Positions 17,551-27,261 are shown, numbered from the stretch's first letter. The stretch is DNA of 64,000 nt from Allofournierella massiliensis (GCF_021531255.1 NZ_JAFBIO010000003.1:62001-126000); one strand, 5' to 3'. The notes: generated from the letters alone by a model not told the origin. Numbers and translations: made by a program.

Positions 17551-18948
17551 ATGCAGATTTTCAACACCCTGACCCGCAAAAAAGAGGAATTCATCCCCCA
17601 GAAAGAGGGCGAATACCGCATTTACGTCTGCGGCCCCACCGTTTACAACTTTATCCACATCGGCAATGCCCGGCCCCTGATCATCTTCGACACCTTGCGC
17701 CGCTACCTGGAATACCGGGGCAACAAGGTGCGGTATGTCTCCAACATCACCGACATTGACGACAAGCTCATCAACCGGGCCAAGGAGGAGGGCACCACCA
17801 TGAAGGCGGTGGCCGAGCGCTTCGAGGCCGAATACCTGAAGGATGCTGCCGGCCTGAACTGCGAAAAGCCCACCGTGCAGCCCCGTGCCACCGAGCACAT
17901 CGACGAGATCCTTTCCATCGTCAAGGACCTGATCGATACCGGCCATGCCTATGTGGCCAAGAACGGCGACGTGTATTTCCGGGTGCGCAGCTTTAAGGAT
18001 TACGGCAAGCTCAGCCACCTGAACCTGGAAGACCTGGAAAGCGGCAACCGGGAACTGCGCAGCCAGATGGAGGATGACCTGAAGGAAGACCCCGCCGACT
18101 TCGCGGTCTGGAAGGCCGCCAAGCCCGGCGAGCCCGCCTGGGATTCTCCCTACGGCCCCGGCCGCCCCGGCTGGCACATCGAGTGCAGCGCCATGAGCCG
18201 CAAGCACCTGGGCAAGACCCTGGACCTCCACGCCGGCGGCCAGGACCTGATCTTCCCCCATCATGAGAACGAGATCGCCCAGTCCGAAAGCGCCAACGGC
18301 TGCGAGTTCAGCCATTACTGGATGCACAACGGCTTCTTGAACATCAACAACCAGAAGATGTCCAAGAGCCTGAACAACTTCTTCACCGTGCGGGAGATCG
18401 CCGACGCCTACGGCTATGAGCCCATCCGCTTCTTCATGCTCACCGCCGGCTACCGGATGCCCCTGAACTACACGGTGGAGCTGATCCAGAGCTGCAAGAA
18501 CAGCCTGGAGCGTCTGTACACCTGCCGGGAAAACCTGGATTTCGCCATCCAGAACGCCCCCGCCGAAGGGGACGAGACCCTCATCGCCAAGGCCGCCGAG
18601 GCCCGGGAGAAGTTCAACAAGGCCATGGATGATGACCTGAACACCCCCGACGCCCTGGCTGTGGTCTTTGACCTGGTCAAGGAGATCAACACCCTTTCCG
18701 CCTCCGCCAGCAAGAAGGCGCTGGAAGAGGCCGCCAAGGCCTTTGACGACCTGACCAACGTGCTGGGCCTGATGTACAACCGCAAGAAGGACGAGGTGCC
18801 CGCCGAGGTCATGGCCCTGGTGGAGCAGCGCGCCGCCGCCAAGAAGGCCAAGAACTGGGCCGAAGCGGATGCCCTGCGGGATAAGATCACCGGGATGGGC
18901 TGGTCGGTCACCGACACGGCTCAGGGCCCCAAGGTCTCCAAGCTGTAA
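17551..18948 (+). CDS. cysS: Cysteinyl-tRNA synthetase
   Basis: Class I synthetase charging tRNA-Cys. 465 residues from ATG 17551. CGPTVYN supplies a zinc cysteine, HIGNARP is the HIGH motif, WHIECSAMS and the [10 protein letters not shown] region carry further zinc ligands, and KMSKS is complete. A start upstream at 17461 would translate the T-box terminator and is rejected. The T-box leader confirms amino-acid-responsive control. Confidence 0.96.
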   Translation: MQIFNTLTRKKEEFIPQKEGEYRIYVCGPTVYNFIHIGNARPLIIFDTLRRYLEYRGNKVRYVSNITDIDDKLINRAKEEGTTMKAVAERFEAEYLKDAAGLNCEKPTVQPRATEHIDEILSIVKDLIDTGHAYVAKNGDVYFRVRSFKDYGKLSHLNLEDLESGNRELRSQMEDDLKEDPADFAVWKAAKPGEPAWDSPYGPGRPGWHIECSAMSRKHLGKTLDLHAGGQDLIFPHHENEIAQSESANGCEFSHYWMHNGFLNINNQKMSKSLNNFFTVREIADAYGYEPIRFFMLTAGYRMPLNYTVELIQSCKNSLERLYTCRENLDFAIQNAPAEGDETLIAKAAEAREKFNKAMDDDLNTPDALAVVFDLVKEINTLSASASKKALEEAAKAFDDLTNVLGLMYNRKKDEVPAEVMALVEQRAAAKKAKNWAEADALRDKITGMGWSVTDTAQGPKVSKL

Positions 18949-18958
18949 ATTTGCACAA

Positions 18959-18993
18959 AAAAGCCGCCGGAATTTTTCCGGCGGCTTTTTTCC
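18959..18993 (+). terminator. Intrinsic terminator after cysS
   Basis: AAGCCGCCGG / CCGGCGGCTT stem with an AATTTTT loop, followed by a T-rich run. Confidence 0.92.
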
Positions 18994-19065
18994 TTTTTCC
19001 GCAAGGAAAAGGGGAGAAATCTGTCTTATTCAGTGAAAGGCAAACAAGGCAGAAGCCTCCCGCCC

Positions 19066-19094
19066 TTGTGCGGGGCGGCGGCAGATGGTAAACT
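19066..19094 (+). promoter_or_regulatory. Promoter for the DUF4349 lipoprotein
   Basis: TTGTGC (19066-19071), a 17-base spacer and TAAACT (19089-19094). Confidence 0.5.
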
Positions 19095-19136
19095 GAAAGC
19101 AGGAAGAACCTCTCTATGATAAGGAGGCGAACGGAA

Positions 19137-20072
19137 ATGAAAAAACGTATGGCAGCGCTTTTGGCGGCCCTGGCCCTGGCTCTTGGCCTGGCAGGCTGCG
19201 GCGGTTCCAGCAATATGGCTTCCGGCGGCAGCACCGCCGCCGCCGCGCCCGAGACCGGCTGGGCCCAGGATGCCGTCTCGGCCGAAGCCGGGGAAAACAG
19301 CCAGCCCCTGGCCACCGAGGGGCGCAAGATCATCTATACCGCCAGCCTGGAGCTGGAAAGCACGGCATTTTCCGATACCTGCGCCGCCCTGGAAGAGGCG
19401 GCGGCCCGGGCAGGGGGATACCTGCAGAGCAGCAGCCAGAGCGGCAGCGCGGAAGATGCCGACCGGCGGGCCAGCTATGTCTTCCGCATCCCCAGCGACC
19501 GGTATGAGAGCTTTTTGGCCGACGCGGAAAACGCCGGCAACGCCCTGTATAAAAGCGAGAGCACCCAGGACGTGACGGCCGAGTATGTGGATGTGGAAGC
19601 CCGGCTTTCCAGCCTGGAAAGCCAGCGGGACCGGCTGGAGGAACTGCGGCAGCAGGCCGCCAGCCTGGAAGACCTGCTGGCCGTTGAGGAGCAGCTCACC
19701 CAGGTGCAGTACCAGATCGAGAGCTACACCGGCCAGAAAAAGGTGCTGGATGACCAGATCGACCTGGCCACCGTGGATGTGACCCTGTGGGAGGTGGCGG
19801 TGCTCACCCCCACCCAGAACGGATTCGTGGCCCGGCTGGGCGCGGCCTTCACCGGCGGCTGGCGGGATTTCGGCTTCTGGTTCCAGGACCTGATCATCGG
19901 CCTGGCCGGCTTCCTTCCCTGGCTGATCCTCCTGGCGCTGGTCCTGACGGCGGTCATTCTTCTGGCACGCCGGCATGGGGGCAGGCCTTCCCTGGGCGGG
20001 CAGAGGGGCTTTGGCCGCCGGGGCAGAAAGAAGAAGGAAGTACCCCCTGCCGAAAAATCTGACACAAAATAA
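19137..20072 (+). CDS. DUF4349 lipoprotein
   Basis: 311 residues from ATG 19137, with AAGGAGG at 19121-19127. The lipobox cysteine is C21 (GLAGC). The DUF4349 domain begins RKIIYTASLELES near residue 62 and includes a coiled coil (about 150-195, LSSLESQRDRLEELRQQAAS). A C-terminal membrane helix (about 253-283) is followed by a basic tail. Proteins of this architecture are anchored in the membrane with the coiled coil outside; their role is unknown. It is followed 14 bases later by a large membrane protein. Confidence 0.85.
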   Translation: MKKRMAALLAALALALGLAGCGGSSNMASGGSTAAAAPETGWAQDAVSAEAGENSQPLATEGRKIIYTASLELESTAFSDTCAALEEAAARAGGYLQSSSQSGSAEDADRRASYVFRIPSDRYESFLADAENAGNALYKSESTQDVTAEYVDVEARLSSLESQRDRLEELRQQAASLEDLLAVEEQLTQVQYQIESYTGQKKVLDDQIDLATVDVTLWEVAVLTPTQNGFVARLGAAFTGGWRDFGFWFQDLIIGLAGFLPWLILLALVLTAVILLARRHGGRPSLGGQRGFGRRGRKKKEVPPAEKSDTK

Positions 20073-20086
20073 AGGAAACTGCCAAA

Positions 20087-21850
20087 ATGCCTTGTAAACC
20101 CCAAATCAAAAAACAAATCCTGGAATTTTTGCTGTTGGCCGGGGCGGTCATGATCCTTTGCGCCCTGCCCCTGGCCAACCGGGACCTGGCCGCCGGCCAT
20201 GACAGCCTGTTCCACATGCTGCGCATCGAGGGGCTGGCCCAGGCCCTGCGGGAGGGGGCTGCCCTGCCGGTGCGGATCTACTCCCTTTTGCTGGGCGGGT
20301 ACGGGTATGCCTGCGGGCTGTTCTACCCGGATCTCTTCCTCTACCCCTTTGCGGTGCTGCGGGCCTTTTTCACCGGGCCTGAGATCACCTTCAAGCTCCT
20401 GCTGCTGAGCTGCTGCGCCCTCCAATGCCTTACCGGCTATCTGGCAGGGCGGGGCATCACCAAAAGCCACACCGGGGGCCTTATCCTGATGGTGAGCTAC
20501 AGCCTGTGCCAGTACCACCTGGCCAACCTCTTCATTCGCAGCGCGGTGGGGGAGGCGCAGGCCATGATCTTCCTGCCCCTGGTGGTGTGGGGATTGTGGA
20601 ATCTCACCGAGGAGGGGTTCACCCGCCCCTGGATCCTGGGCCTGGGCTTTTTCGGGCTGCTCATGACCCATACCATCAGTCTGGCCCTCTGCGGGCTGTT
20701 GGCGGTGGGCTGGGTGCTGGCCCGGCTGCCCCGGGTGCTCAAGGGGCCCATCCTTTTCAAAGGTGTACTTACTACCTTGGCGGTGCTGGCCCTGGGCTGC
20801 TATTACTGGCTGCCCATGCTGGAACAGTTCGCCTCGGACCGGTTCAAGGCCACCACCGAGCCCCTCACCAATCTCTGGGAAAACCGCCAGAGCCTGGCTG
20901 GCCTTTTCTCCCTCACCGAATATCAGGGCCTGGGGCTGGGGGTGCTCATTCTGGCGGTGCTGGGGCTGGGGGCGTTGCTCCTGCGCCGCCGGGAGAATCG
21001 GCCTGCCCTGATCTTCTGGCTGCTGGGCCTGGGGCTCTCCATCATCCAGCTGTGGGGCGGGGTGTGGAAACTGCTGGACGCCACCCCCCTCACCAGCATT
21101 CAGTTCCCTTGGCGGCTGCATCAGCTGGGGCAGTTCTTCTTTTGTCTTGGCGCTGCCTGGCTCTGGGCCCGGTTTGAAGGAGAACACTCCGCAAAATCCG
21201 GCGGAGCGGGCGCCAAAAAGCGGGCGCTGGCCCTGGGGGCAGTGCTGGTGGTCTCGGCGGCCAACCTGGCCCTGCTCTGGCCCAGCCTGCCCGAACTGTG
21301 CAACTATGGAGAAAATTATTTTGAAAACCGGGGTGAGACCTTCTACCTGGTGGGCCAGGAGTGGGTGCCCGACGGGGTGGATATCTATGAATTCGCCGCC
21401 GAGCCCGCCGCCCAGTACACCACGCCGGACGGTCAGGCCCACCAGGGAGAATACCTGCCCGGGGGCGATTTTGCGCTCTGGTGCCAGGAAGCCGGCGCCT
21501 ACGGTGTGCCCAAGCTCTGGTATAAAGGTTACAGCGCGGTTCTGATCCCGGAGGATGGGAGCCCCAGCCTGGAAGTGCCTCTCCACAAGGACGGTGCCGG
21601 CCGGGTGGAGCTGGAAGTGCCGGAAGGCTATCCCGCCGGCCGGGTGATCGTGAGTTATACCGGCACCTCCCTGCAGAAGGCCTCCCAGTGGGTGAGCCTG
21701 GCGGCAGCCCTGGCCCTGGCAGGGGGAGCCGTTTGGGAGGCATACCGCAAAAAAACGATGAAAAGAAAGGAACCGGGAAATGAAATCTGCCAAGAAATGG
21801 CTTTCAGCGGTTCTGGCTTGTCTGCTGGGCCTGGCGACCGCCTGCGGTGA
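20087..21850 (+). CDS. YfhO-like polytopic membrane protein
   Basis: 587 residues with about ten membrane segments in residues 10-410 and a soluble extracytoplasmic region (about 415-545) before a last helix near 555. The early loop LAAGHDSLFHMLRIEGLAQAL has the Asp/His pair expected of GT-C type sugar-transfer enzymes. The overall shape resembles YfhO/6-pyruvoyl-tetrahydropterin-synthase-related membrane proteins. A role in transferring lipid-linked sugars to surface polymers is inferred, not shown. Its last 71 bases overlap the next lipoprotein gene, in another frame. Confidence 0.7.
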   Translation: MPCKPQIKKQILEFLLLAGAVMILCALPLANRDLAAGHDSLFHMLRIEGLAQALREGAALPVRIYSLLLGGYGYACGLFYPDLFLYPFAVLRAFFTGPEITFKLLLLSCCALQCLTGYLAGRGITKSHTGGLILMVSYSLCQYHLANLFIRSAVGEAQAMIFLPLVVWGLWNLTEEGFTRPWILGLGFFGLLMTHTISLALCGLLAVGWVLARLPRVLKGPILFKGVLTTLAVLALGCYYWLPMLEQFASDRFKATTEPLTNLWENRQSLAGLFSLTEYQGLGLGVLILAVLGLGALLLRRRENRPALIFWLLGLGLSIIQLWGGVWKLLDATPLTSIQFPWRLHQLGQFFFCLGAAWLWARFEGEHSAKSGGAGAKKRALALGAVLVVSAANLALLWPSLPELCNYGENYFENRGETFYLVGQEWVPDGVDIYEFAAEPAAQYTTPDGQAHQGEYLPGGDFALWCQEAGAYGVPKLWYKGYSAVLIPEDGSPSLEVPLHKDGAGRVELEVPEGYPAGRVIVSYTGTSLQKASQWVSLAAALALAGGAVWEAYRKKTMKRKEPGNEICQEMAFSGSGLSAGPGDRLR

Positions 21851-22565
21851 AAGCGCCGGGGCCCCGGCTATGAGCCCGGAGCCAGCTTCCTCCCGGCCCA
21901 CATCTGCCAGCCGGCTCTGCCGGGTGGTGGCGGGCGCCGAGGAAAACAACCTGCTGCTGGCCGACCTGGAAGGAAGCGGGGAGATCTACCGCCTTTCTCT
22001 GGAAGGGCTGACGGTTCAGGATGAGGAAGGCAAGCCCGCCCAGCCCGAAAACGGGATGGAGGTACGGGTGGAATACAGCGGCGAAGAAAACCTCACCAGC
22101 CCGGCCACTTTCCGGGAGCCCACCGCCCTGACCGTGACCGGAGAAAAAGAAAACCTCTGCTGCCTGTATCTGCAGGTGTTAAAAGATATCTGGCAGGCGG
22201 ATGCCGGCCTCAATGAGGGAATCAGCCAGGTGGGGGTGGATCTTTCCGCCACCAGCCTGAGCGAGAGCGAACAGGCCGGGGTGATCTGGGCCTTTGGGGA
22301 ATCGGTGGGCCTTTTCCCCCTGGCCGGTACCTATCAGGAGCTGAAGGAGGAAGGATATATCACCGAGGTGGACGGCTTCCCCGCCTGGGAGGATGGCTGC
22401 CTGCTCACCATTGAGGAAAAGGAGAGCACCGGGGAGGAGCTTCTCTTTGACGCCAAAAAGTGGCGCAGCGGAACCGGAGCCATTTTGTGGACCGACTGCG
22501 CCGCCCAGCCTGTTGCCCCCAGCCAGTGGGGGGAATACCAGCCCGGCGTCTGGGCCATGGCCTGA
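21780..22565 (+). CDS. Lipoprotein of unknown function
   Basis: 261 residues, starting MKSAKKWLSAVLACL. The lipobox cysteine is C22 (LATAC). The mature protein has an N-terminal OB-like beta region (about 45-120), then LYLQVLKDIWQADAGLN and a C-terminal domain. No family recognised. The start overlaps the preceding gene by 71 bases but has GAAAGGAA upstream, so both frames are probably used. A strong terminator follows. Confidence 0.7.
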   Translation: MKSAKKWLSAVLACLLGLATACGESAGAPAMSPEPASSRPTSASRLCRVVAGAEENNLLLADLEGSGEIYRLSLEGLTVQDEEGKPAQPENGMEVRVEYSGEENLTSPATFREPTALTVTGEKENLCCLYLQVLKDIWQADAGLNEGISQVGVDLSATSLSESEQAGVIWAFGESVGLFPLAGTYQELKEEGYITEVDGFPAWEDGCLLTIEEKESTGEELLFDAKKWRSGTGAILWTDCAAQPVAPSQWGEYQPGVWAMA

Positions 22566-22587
22566 AAACAGCCTGACAAAAAATTTT

Positions 22588-22624
22588 AAAGAGCGTTCCC
22601 TTTTGGGGGGAACGCTCTTTTTCT
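22588..22624 (+). terminator. Intrinsic terminator
   Basis: A 13-bp stem, AAAGAGCGTTCCC / GGGAACGCTCTTT, followed by TTTTTCTG. It ends the DUF4349/YfhO-like/lipoprotein transcript. Confidence 0.92.
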
Positions 22625-22784
22625 GTGTTTTTGTACCCAAAAGGCGGCCCCCGCAAAAGGAAAGCGGAGAAAAAGCGTCTGAAACCGCTTTTCCCCGCCC
22701 AGAATCTTCCCGGCGGCGCTGCTCTGCCGCCGGCGCGCCCGGCCCCTGCCCTACATACAATGACCCGAAAGGGAGGGCGGCGAT

Positions 22785-23591
22785 ATGCGGGGCAAGGGGA
22801 AAAAAAGAAAAGGGCGGTGGAGAAACCGGCTGGCCAACGGGCTTATCCTGCTGGCTTTGAGCCTGTATTGGGTACCGGGAATCTGGGGAGATGCGGCCCC
22901 GGCCCAGGGCCAGGCAGACGGGCCAGCCACCCAAAGCCGGGAGCCGGCCCGGGCTGAGGGTACCGGGGAAGCCCGGGATCTGATGGAGAAACTGGAAGAG
23001 ACCCGGCAGGAAAACCCGGACACGGTGGGCTGGCTGTGGGTGCCGGGTGCCGGGGTAGACCTGCCGGTGATGCAGACCCCCGGGGACAACGAGTATTACC
23101 TGCGCCGGGGCCTGAGCGGGGAATACGACAGCCGGGGCTGCCTGTTTCTGGATGAGCGGTGCGATGCCCTGGGCCAGACGGTGAATCGCCTTGTCTACGG
23201 CCATGAGATGAAGGATGGCTCCATGTTCGGGCAGCTGAAAAACTACCGGGACCCGGCCTGTTTTGAGCGCTGGCCCCTTCTTGCCTATGCCACCGGGGCG
23301 GGGGTGGAGGTATTCCGGGTGATGGCGGTGATCGAGGCCAGGGTGCTCAACCAGGGGGAGGAGGGCTTCCGTTACTATTATTTTTTTGACGCCGCCACCA
23401 GCGGAGAGTGGGAGGAATGGTATCGGAATATCCGGCAGATGGCCCTGTACGACACCGGGGTCACCGGCCAGTGGGGGGATCGGTACCTGACCCTTTCCAC
23501 CTGCGATTCCTCCCGGCCCGGCGGGCGGCTTGCCCTGGTGGCCCGGCGGGAGGAGTGGATCCCCGCCGAAAAGCTTTTGGGGGATGGGTAG
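22785..23591 (+). CDS. srtB: Class B sortase
   Basis: A transpeptidase that anchors surface proteins. 268 residues with an N-terminal signal-anchor helix after a basic stretch (RGKGKKRKGRWRNR). The catalytic histidine is in VYGHEMKDGSMFG, the cysteine in LTLSTCDSS and the arginine in RPGGRLALVAR. Start ATG 22785 follows AGGGAGGGCGG. No substrate gene is adjacent. One possible substrate in the window is the NPATG-ending surface protein on the mobile element, but that link is inference. Confidence 0.9.
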   Translation: MRGKGKKRKGRWRNRLANGLILLALSLYWVPGIWGDAAPAQGQADGPATQSREPARAEGTGEARDLMEKLEETRQENPDTVGWLWVPGAGVDLPVMQTPGDNEYYLRRGLSGEYDSRGCLFLDERCDALGQTVNRLVYGHEMKDGSMFGQLKNYRDPACFERWPLLAYATGAGVEVFRVMAVIEARVLNQGEEGFRYYYFFDAATSGEWEEWYRNIRQMALYDTGVTGQWGDRYLTLSTCDSSRPGGRLALVARREEWIPAEKLLGDG

Positions 23592-23610
23592 ACAGAAGGG
23601 TGGGGGAATA

Positions 23611-23619
23611 TGGTATAAT
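23611..23619 (+). promoter_or_regulatory. Extended -10 promoter for the YcxB-like gene
   Basis: TGGTATAAT, with a weak GACAGA at the -35 position (23591). Confidence 0.5.
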
Positions 23620-23687
23620 AAGCCTTACATCCCGGCCGCCCCGGTGGCCGGGCAGAATGGCAAGAGCCGAAAAGAAAGGAAGTATCC

Positions 23688-24224
23688 ATGGAAACGCCGC
23701 TTTTTCAGGTAGACACCCATATGGAACGGAAGGACTACCGGAAATTTTTGTACATTGCCACCTTTTTTCAGAACCCGTTTGTCATCCCGGCCATCCTGGT
23801 GATGTGCGGGGTGGGCGCGGTACTGGCCAGCCAGCAGATGGGCCGGAGCGACCTGTTCTATATCCTGGCCCTCTGGGGTGCCATCTCGGCCCTGGTGTTC
23901 ACTGCGGTCTGCTTTAATGTGGAGGGCAAGAACCGCCGCCGGGTGGCTGCTGCCCAGCAGGCCGGCGCGCTGGACCGCCGGCTGGTGATGAGTTTTTCCG
24001 AACAGGAGTTCTTTCTGGAAAACCCTGCCCGGGAGGCCAGCCGCCATCTTACTTATGAGGAATTCCATCTGCTGATGGAGACCAAGGATTATTTCATCTT
24101 CTTCCTCACCAAACACCAGGTCACCCTGCTGTGCAAGCGGGATCTGAAGGAGGAGGAGCGGGACAGCTTCGGCGCCTTTATCCGCCGCAAGTTCGGCAAG
24201 CGGTACCGGAAGATCAATCTGTAA
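23688..24224 (+). CDS. YcxB-like membrane protein
   Basis: 178 residues. Two membrane helices (about 30-48 and 58-80) are followed by a soluble C-terminal domain with the YcxB-type pattern: a beta-rich start (VMSFSEQEFFLEN), then TYEEFHLLMETKDYFIFFLTKHQVTLLCKRDL. The function of this family is unknown. Single gene between a promoter and a terminator. Confidence 0.78.
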   Translation: METPLFQVDTHMERKDYRKFLYIATFFQNPFVIPAILVMCGVGAVLASQQMGRSDLFYILALWGAISALVFTAVCFNVEGKNRRRVAAAQQAGALDRRLVMSFSEQEFFLENPAREASRHLTYEEFHLLMETKDYFIFFLTKHQVTLLCKRDLKEEERDSFGAFIRRKFGKRYRKINL

Positions 24225-24251
24225 AAACAGGGCAGGGCTCAGAGGCCCGGC

Positions 24252-24301
24252 CCCGGGGCGGGAAAGGGCCGCGGCGGCCTTTTCCCGCCCTTTGTTCAAA
24301 G
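24252..24301 (+). terminator. Intrinsic terminator
   Basis: GGGCGGGAAA-GGGCC / GGCC-TTTTCCCGCCC hairpin followed by TTTGTT. Confidence 0.8.
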
Positions 24302-24332
24302 AGCTTTCACAATGCCCGCCCCCGGCCGGCCG

Positions 24333-24360
24333 TTCACGCAGGGCGCTTTTGTGCTATAAT
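24333..24360 (+). promoter_or_regulatory. Promoter for the UPF0340 operon
   Basis: Extended -10 TGCTATAAT with TATAAT at 24355-24360. A weak TTCACG lies at -35 with a 16-base spacer. The leader of about 115 bases contains a GGCGCCCCGCCGGC-rich repeat but no recognised riboswitch. Confidence 0.55.
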
Positions 24361-24475
24361 ACAAAGGAAGGGCGCCCCGCCGGCCTGCCGGTTCCGGGGC
24401 CTGCCCCAAGAAAATCAGAAACAGATACCGGGCGGCCTTGAAAGCCGCCGGCGCAGGCCGAAAGAGGTGTTTTGT

Positions 24476-25033
24476 ATGGAATATTCCCAGATCACGCAGC
24501 AGGCCAACCAGGCCCTGCGGGAACTTTTGGAGGTGGCCGGCCTGAAGGCTGGCGACCTGTTTGTGGTGGGCTGCTCTTCCAGCGAGGTGCGGGGCGAGCA
24601 TATCGGCAAGGGCAGCAGCATGGAGATCGCCGCCGCCATCCTGCAGGGGATCTACCCGGAACTGAAAGAGCGGGGAATCTGGCTGGCAGCCCAGTGCTGC
24701 GAGCATCTCAACCGGGCGCTGATCCTGGAAGAGGAGGCCGCCCGTGCCTATGGGTACGAGCCGGTGAGCGTCCTGCCGCAGCCTCATGCGGGGGGCAGCT
24801 GGGCCACCAACTGCTGGCAGGCCTTTGAGCACCCGGTGGCGGTGGAGCATATCCAGGCTGCCGCCGGCATGGATATCGGCGATACCCTGATCGGGATGCA
24901 CCTCAAGCCGGTGGTGGTGCCGGTGCGGGTATCCCTGCGGCAGATCGGCCAGGCCAATCTGGTCTGTGCCCGCACCCGCCCCAAATTCATCGGCGGAGCC
25001 CGGGCGGTATACCCTGCCGGGGAAAAGCGCTGA
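24476..25033 (+). CDS. UPF0340 / TIGR01440 family protein
   Basis: 185 residues from ATG 24476. Family landmarks are VVGCSSSEVRGEHIGKGSS near residue 30, AAQCCEHLNRALILE near 75 and PQPHAGGSWAT near 103. Function unknown, though the structure is alpha/beta. It is directly followed by a PLPBP gene and the two redox genes, apparently on one transcript (gaps of 15 and 26 bases, then an overlap). The upstream in-frame extension covers the promoter and is rejected. Confidence 0.88.
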   Translation: MEYSQITQQANQALRELLEVAGLKAGDLFVVGCSSSEVRGEHIGKGSSMEIAAAILQGIYPELKERGIWLAAQCCEHLNRALILEEEAARAYGYEPVSVLPQPHAGGSWATNCWQAFEHPVAVEHIQAAAGMDIGDTLIGMHLKPVVVPVRVSLRQIGQANLVCARTRPKFIGGARAVYPAGEKR

Positions 25034-25048
25034 AAAGGAGAAGGACCT

Positions 25049-25768
25049 ATGACGGAACAGGAAAAATATCTGGAAGAAAACCTGGCCAAGGTGCGGGCCA
25101 GAATGGAGGACGCCGCCCGGCGGGCGGGCCGCAGCCCGCAGGAGATCCTGCTCTGCGCCGCCAGCAAAACCCAGAGCGTGGAGACCGTGCGGTTGGCCAG
25201 CCGGCTGAACATCGACCTTTTTGGGGAAAACCATGTGCAGGAGCTGGTGGAAAAATACGACGCGGGGGCCTATAACGGCAAGCCCGCCCATATGATCGGC
25301 CATCTGCAGACCAACAAGGTCAAACAGGTGGTGGGCCGGGCAGCCCTGGTGCACTCGGTGGATTCCCCCCGCCTGATGGCCGCCCTGGAAAAGGAGGCCG
25401 CCAAGAAGGGCCTGTGCCAGGACATCCTGATTGAGGTGAATATCGGGGAGGAGGCCAGCAAGAGCGGCGTGGCCGAGGAAGAGCTGTGGGCCCTGGCAGA
25501 GGATACCCAGCAGACCCCCCACCTGCGGCTGCGAGGGCTGATGGCCATCCCGCCGGTGAACCAGGACGACGCCGAGAACCGCCGCCAGCTGCAGCGGATG
25601 TACCGGCTGTTCTGCAGCCTGGCCGAAAAGCACTACCCCGGTTCCCAAGTGGATATCCTCTCCATGGGGATGAGCGGGGATTATGAGAACGCCATCCTGG
25701 AAGGGGCCACCATCGTGCGGGTGGGCACCGCCATCTTCGGCGCCCGGGCCTACCCGGCCGGGGTCTGA
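25049..25768 (+). CDS. Pyridoxal-phosphate homeostasis protein (PLPBP, YggS family)
   Basis: 239 residues, a single PLP-binding TIM barrel. The PLP lysine is in LLCAASKTQS near residue 37; GENHVQELVEKY, HMIGHLQTNK, LIEVNIGEE and the phosphate-binding SMGMSGDYENAI complete the signature. Family members hold and deliver PLP and affect amino-acid balance; no enzymatic reaction is firmly known. AAGGAGAAGG precedes the ATG. Confidence 0.94.
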   Translation: MTEQEKYLEENLAKVRARMEDAARRAGRSPQEILLCAASKTQSVETVRLASRLNIDLFGENHVQELVEKYDAGAYNGKPAHMIGHLQTNKVKQVVGRAALVHSVDSPRLMAALEKEAAKKGLCQDILIEVNIGEEASKSGVAEEELWALAEDTQQTPHLRLRGLMAIPPVNQDDAENRRQLQRMYRLFCSLAEKHYPGSQVDILSMGMSGDYENAILEGATIVRVGTAIFGARAYPAGV

Positions 25769-25794
25769 GCCAAAACCAAAAGGAGAAAGCACCC

Positions 25795-27261
25795 ATGACA
25801 CAATACGACATCCTGGTGATCGGGGCAGGGCCCGCCGGGCTGGCTGCAGCGCTGCAGGCGGCCAAGGGGGGAGCCCGCACCCTTCTGGTGGATCCCAACG
25901 ACGGGCCCGGCGGCAGCTGGCGGCCCCTGAAGAAAGGGCGCTTTGTATTTGAGGCCCGGCCTCTCTGGCTGAACGGCCCGCCCCCCAAAGAGCTGGCGGA
26001 GCAGCTGGAATGGAAAAAGCCTGACCCTGCCCGGGTCCTTGTGAGCCGGGACGGGGAACTGGACCTGACCCTGCCCGGGGGCGTGCAGCCCTTTGTGGAG
26101 GCCATGGCCGGCTGCTGCCAGGGCAGCCGGGAGAGCGTGGAGGATTTCTTTGAGCTGGCCGGCGAGGCCGAAAAGGCCCTGGAATATCTGAAGGGCCGCA
26201 AGAGCGGGGGATTGGGGCTGCTGCGCCGGTTCCCCCGGTTTGTGCGCTGCGCCTCCCACACGGTGGACGAGGTGCTGGCGGCCCTGCAGATGCCCAAACG
26301 GGCAGCCGCCTGCCTGAAAGCAGAGTTTTACCCCTATGGCTGCGATTGCGGTGGGATGAACTTTGTCTCCTTTGCGGTGCCCCTGCTGCGCCGCCTGCGG
26401 GAGGGGATGACCCTGCCCGAAAAGGGCGGCGCCGCCCTGCTGCTGGCCCTGGAACGGGAGTTTTTGGAGGCCGGGGGAACGGTCTGGTACCATGCCCCGG
26501 TGGAAAAGATCCTCACCCGGCAGGGCCGGGCCGTGGTAGTCCGGCTTGCCGGCGGTTATGAGGTGGGGGCAGGCCAGATCCTGGCCGACGCCCATCCCCG
26601 GCAGGTATTGAACGGCTGGCTGAGCGAGCCGGCCCCCGAAAACGCCGGAAAGGCTGCCGGGGCCCTGGGCAAGGGCGCGGTGGGCTTTTCGGTTTTCCTG
26701 GGGCTTTCCCGTTCGGCCCGTTCCCTGGGCATCCGGCAGGAATGCCTGACCATCCAGGATTTTGCCGATTCGGCCCGGGAGTACCAGGCCCGCAAAAGTC
26801 TGGAACACAGCGGCCCCTGTTTTGCCCGCTGCCTGCCCCTGCCCGAGGGGGAAAAGGGCTGTGTGCTGAGCCTGTATGCCCTCTACCCGGGGGGCGAGGC
26901 CTGGGCCGATCTGAGCGAGGAAAAATACCAGGCTGTCAAGAACGCGGTGGCCGCTAAGATGGTGGCTGCCTATGAAAAAGCGGCCCATGTGCGGCTGACC
27001 GGCGCCCTGGAAGAGGTGTTTGTGGCCGGCCCGGCGGAATATGCCCTTTGGGGCGGCGGGCCGCAGGGAGAGATCCTCTGGCAGGATGCCCCTGCCTGCC
27101 CCCCGCCCTTCCTGGAGCGGGAGGAGGAAGAACTCTGGCCCCTGCCGGGGCTGCGGCTCTGCGGCCAGGGCAGCGGCGCTTTCTGGCTGGAGACAGCCCT
27201 TGCTGAAGGGCGGGAAGCTGCCGGGGAGGCCCTGGCAAAGAGAAAGGAGGTTGCCCGATGA
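25795..27261 (+). CDS. Phytoene-desaturase-like FAD-dependent oxidoreductase
   Basis: 488 residues. N-terminal FAD fold DILVIGAGPAGLAAALQA, with a glycine-rich GPGGSWRPLKKGRF continuation as in the CrtI/NAD(P)-binding amine-oxidase-like group. A C-terminal FAD contact is LRLCGQGSGAFWLETALAEGREAA. No neighbouring gene makes carotenoids, so the substrate is unknown. Its stop overlaps the ATG of the next gene (ATGA), which encodes a 2Fe-2S flavoprotein reductase. The pair is probably expressed in fixed ratio and may form an electron-transfer couple (inference). Confidence 0.82.
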   Translation: MTQYDILVIGAGPAGLAAALQAAKGGARTLLVDPNDGPGGSWRPLKKGRFVFEARPLWLNGPPPKELAEQLEWKKPDPARVLVSRDGELDLTLPGGVQPFVEAMAGCCQGSRESVEDFFELAGEAEKALEYLKGRKSGGLGLLRRFPRFVRCASHTVDEVLAALQMPKRAAACLKAEFYPYGCDCGGMNFVSFAVPLLRRLREGMTLPEKGGAALLLALEREFLEAGGTVWYHAPVEKILTRQGRAVVVRLAGGYEVGAGQILADAHPRQVLNGWLSEPAPENAGKAAGALGKGAVGFSVFLGLSRSARSLGIRQECLTIQDFADSAREYQARKSLEHSGPCFARCLPLPEGEKGCVLSLYALYPGGEAWADLSEEKYQAVKNAVAAKMVAAYEKAAHVRLTGALEEVFVAGPAEYALWGGGPQGEILWQDAPACPPPFLEREEEELWPLPGLRLCGQGSGAFWLETALAEGREAAGEALAKRKEVAR

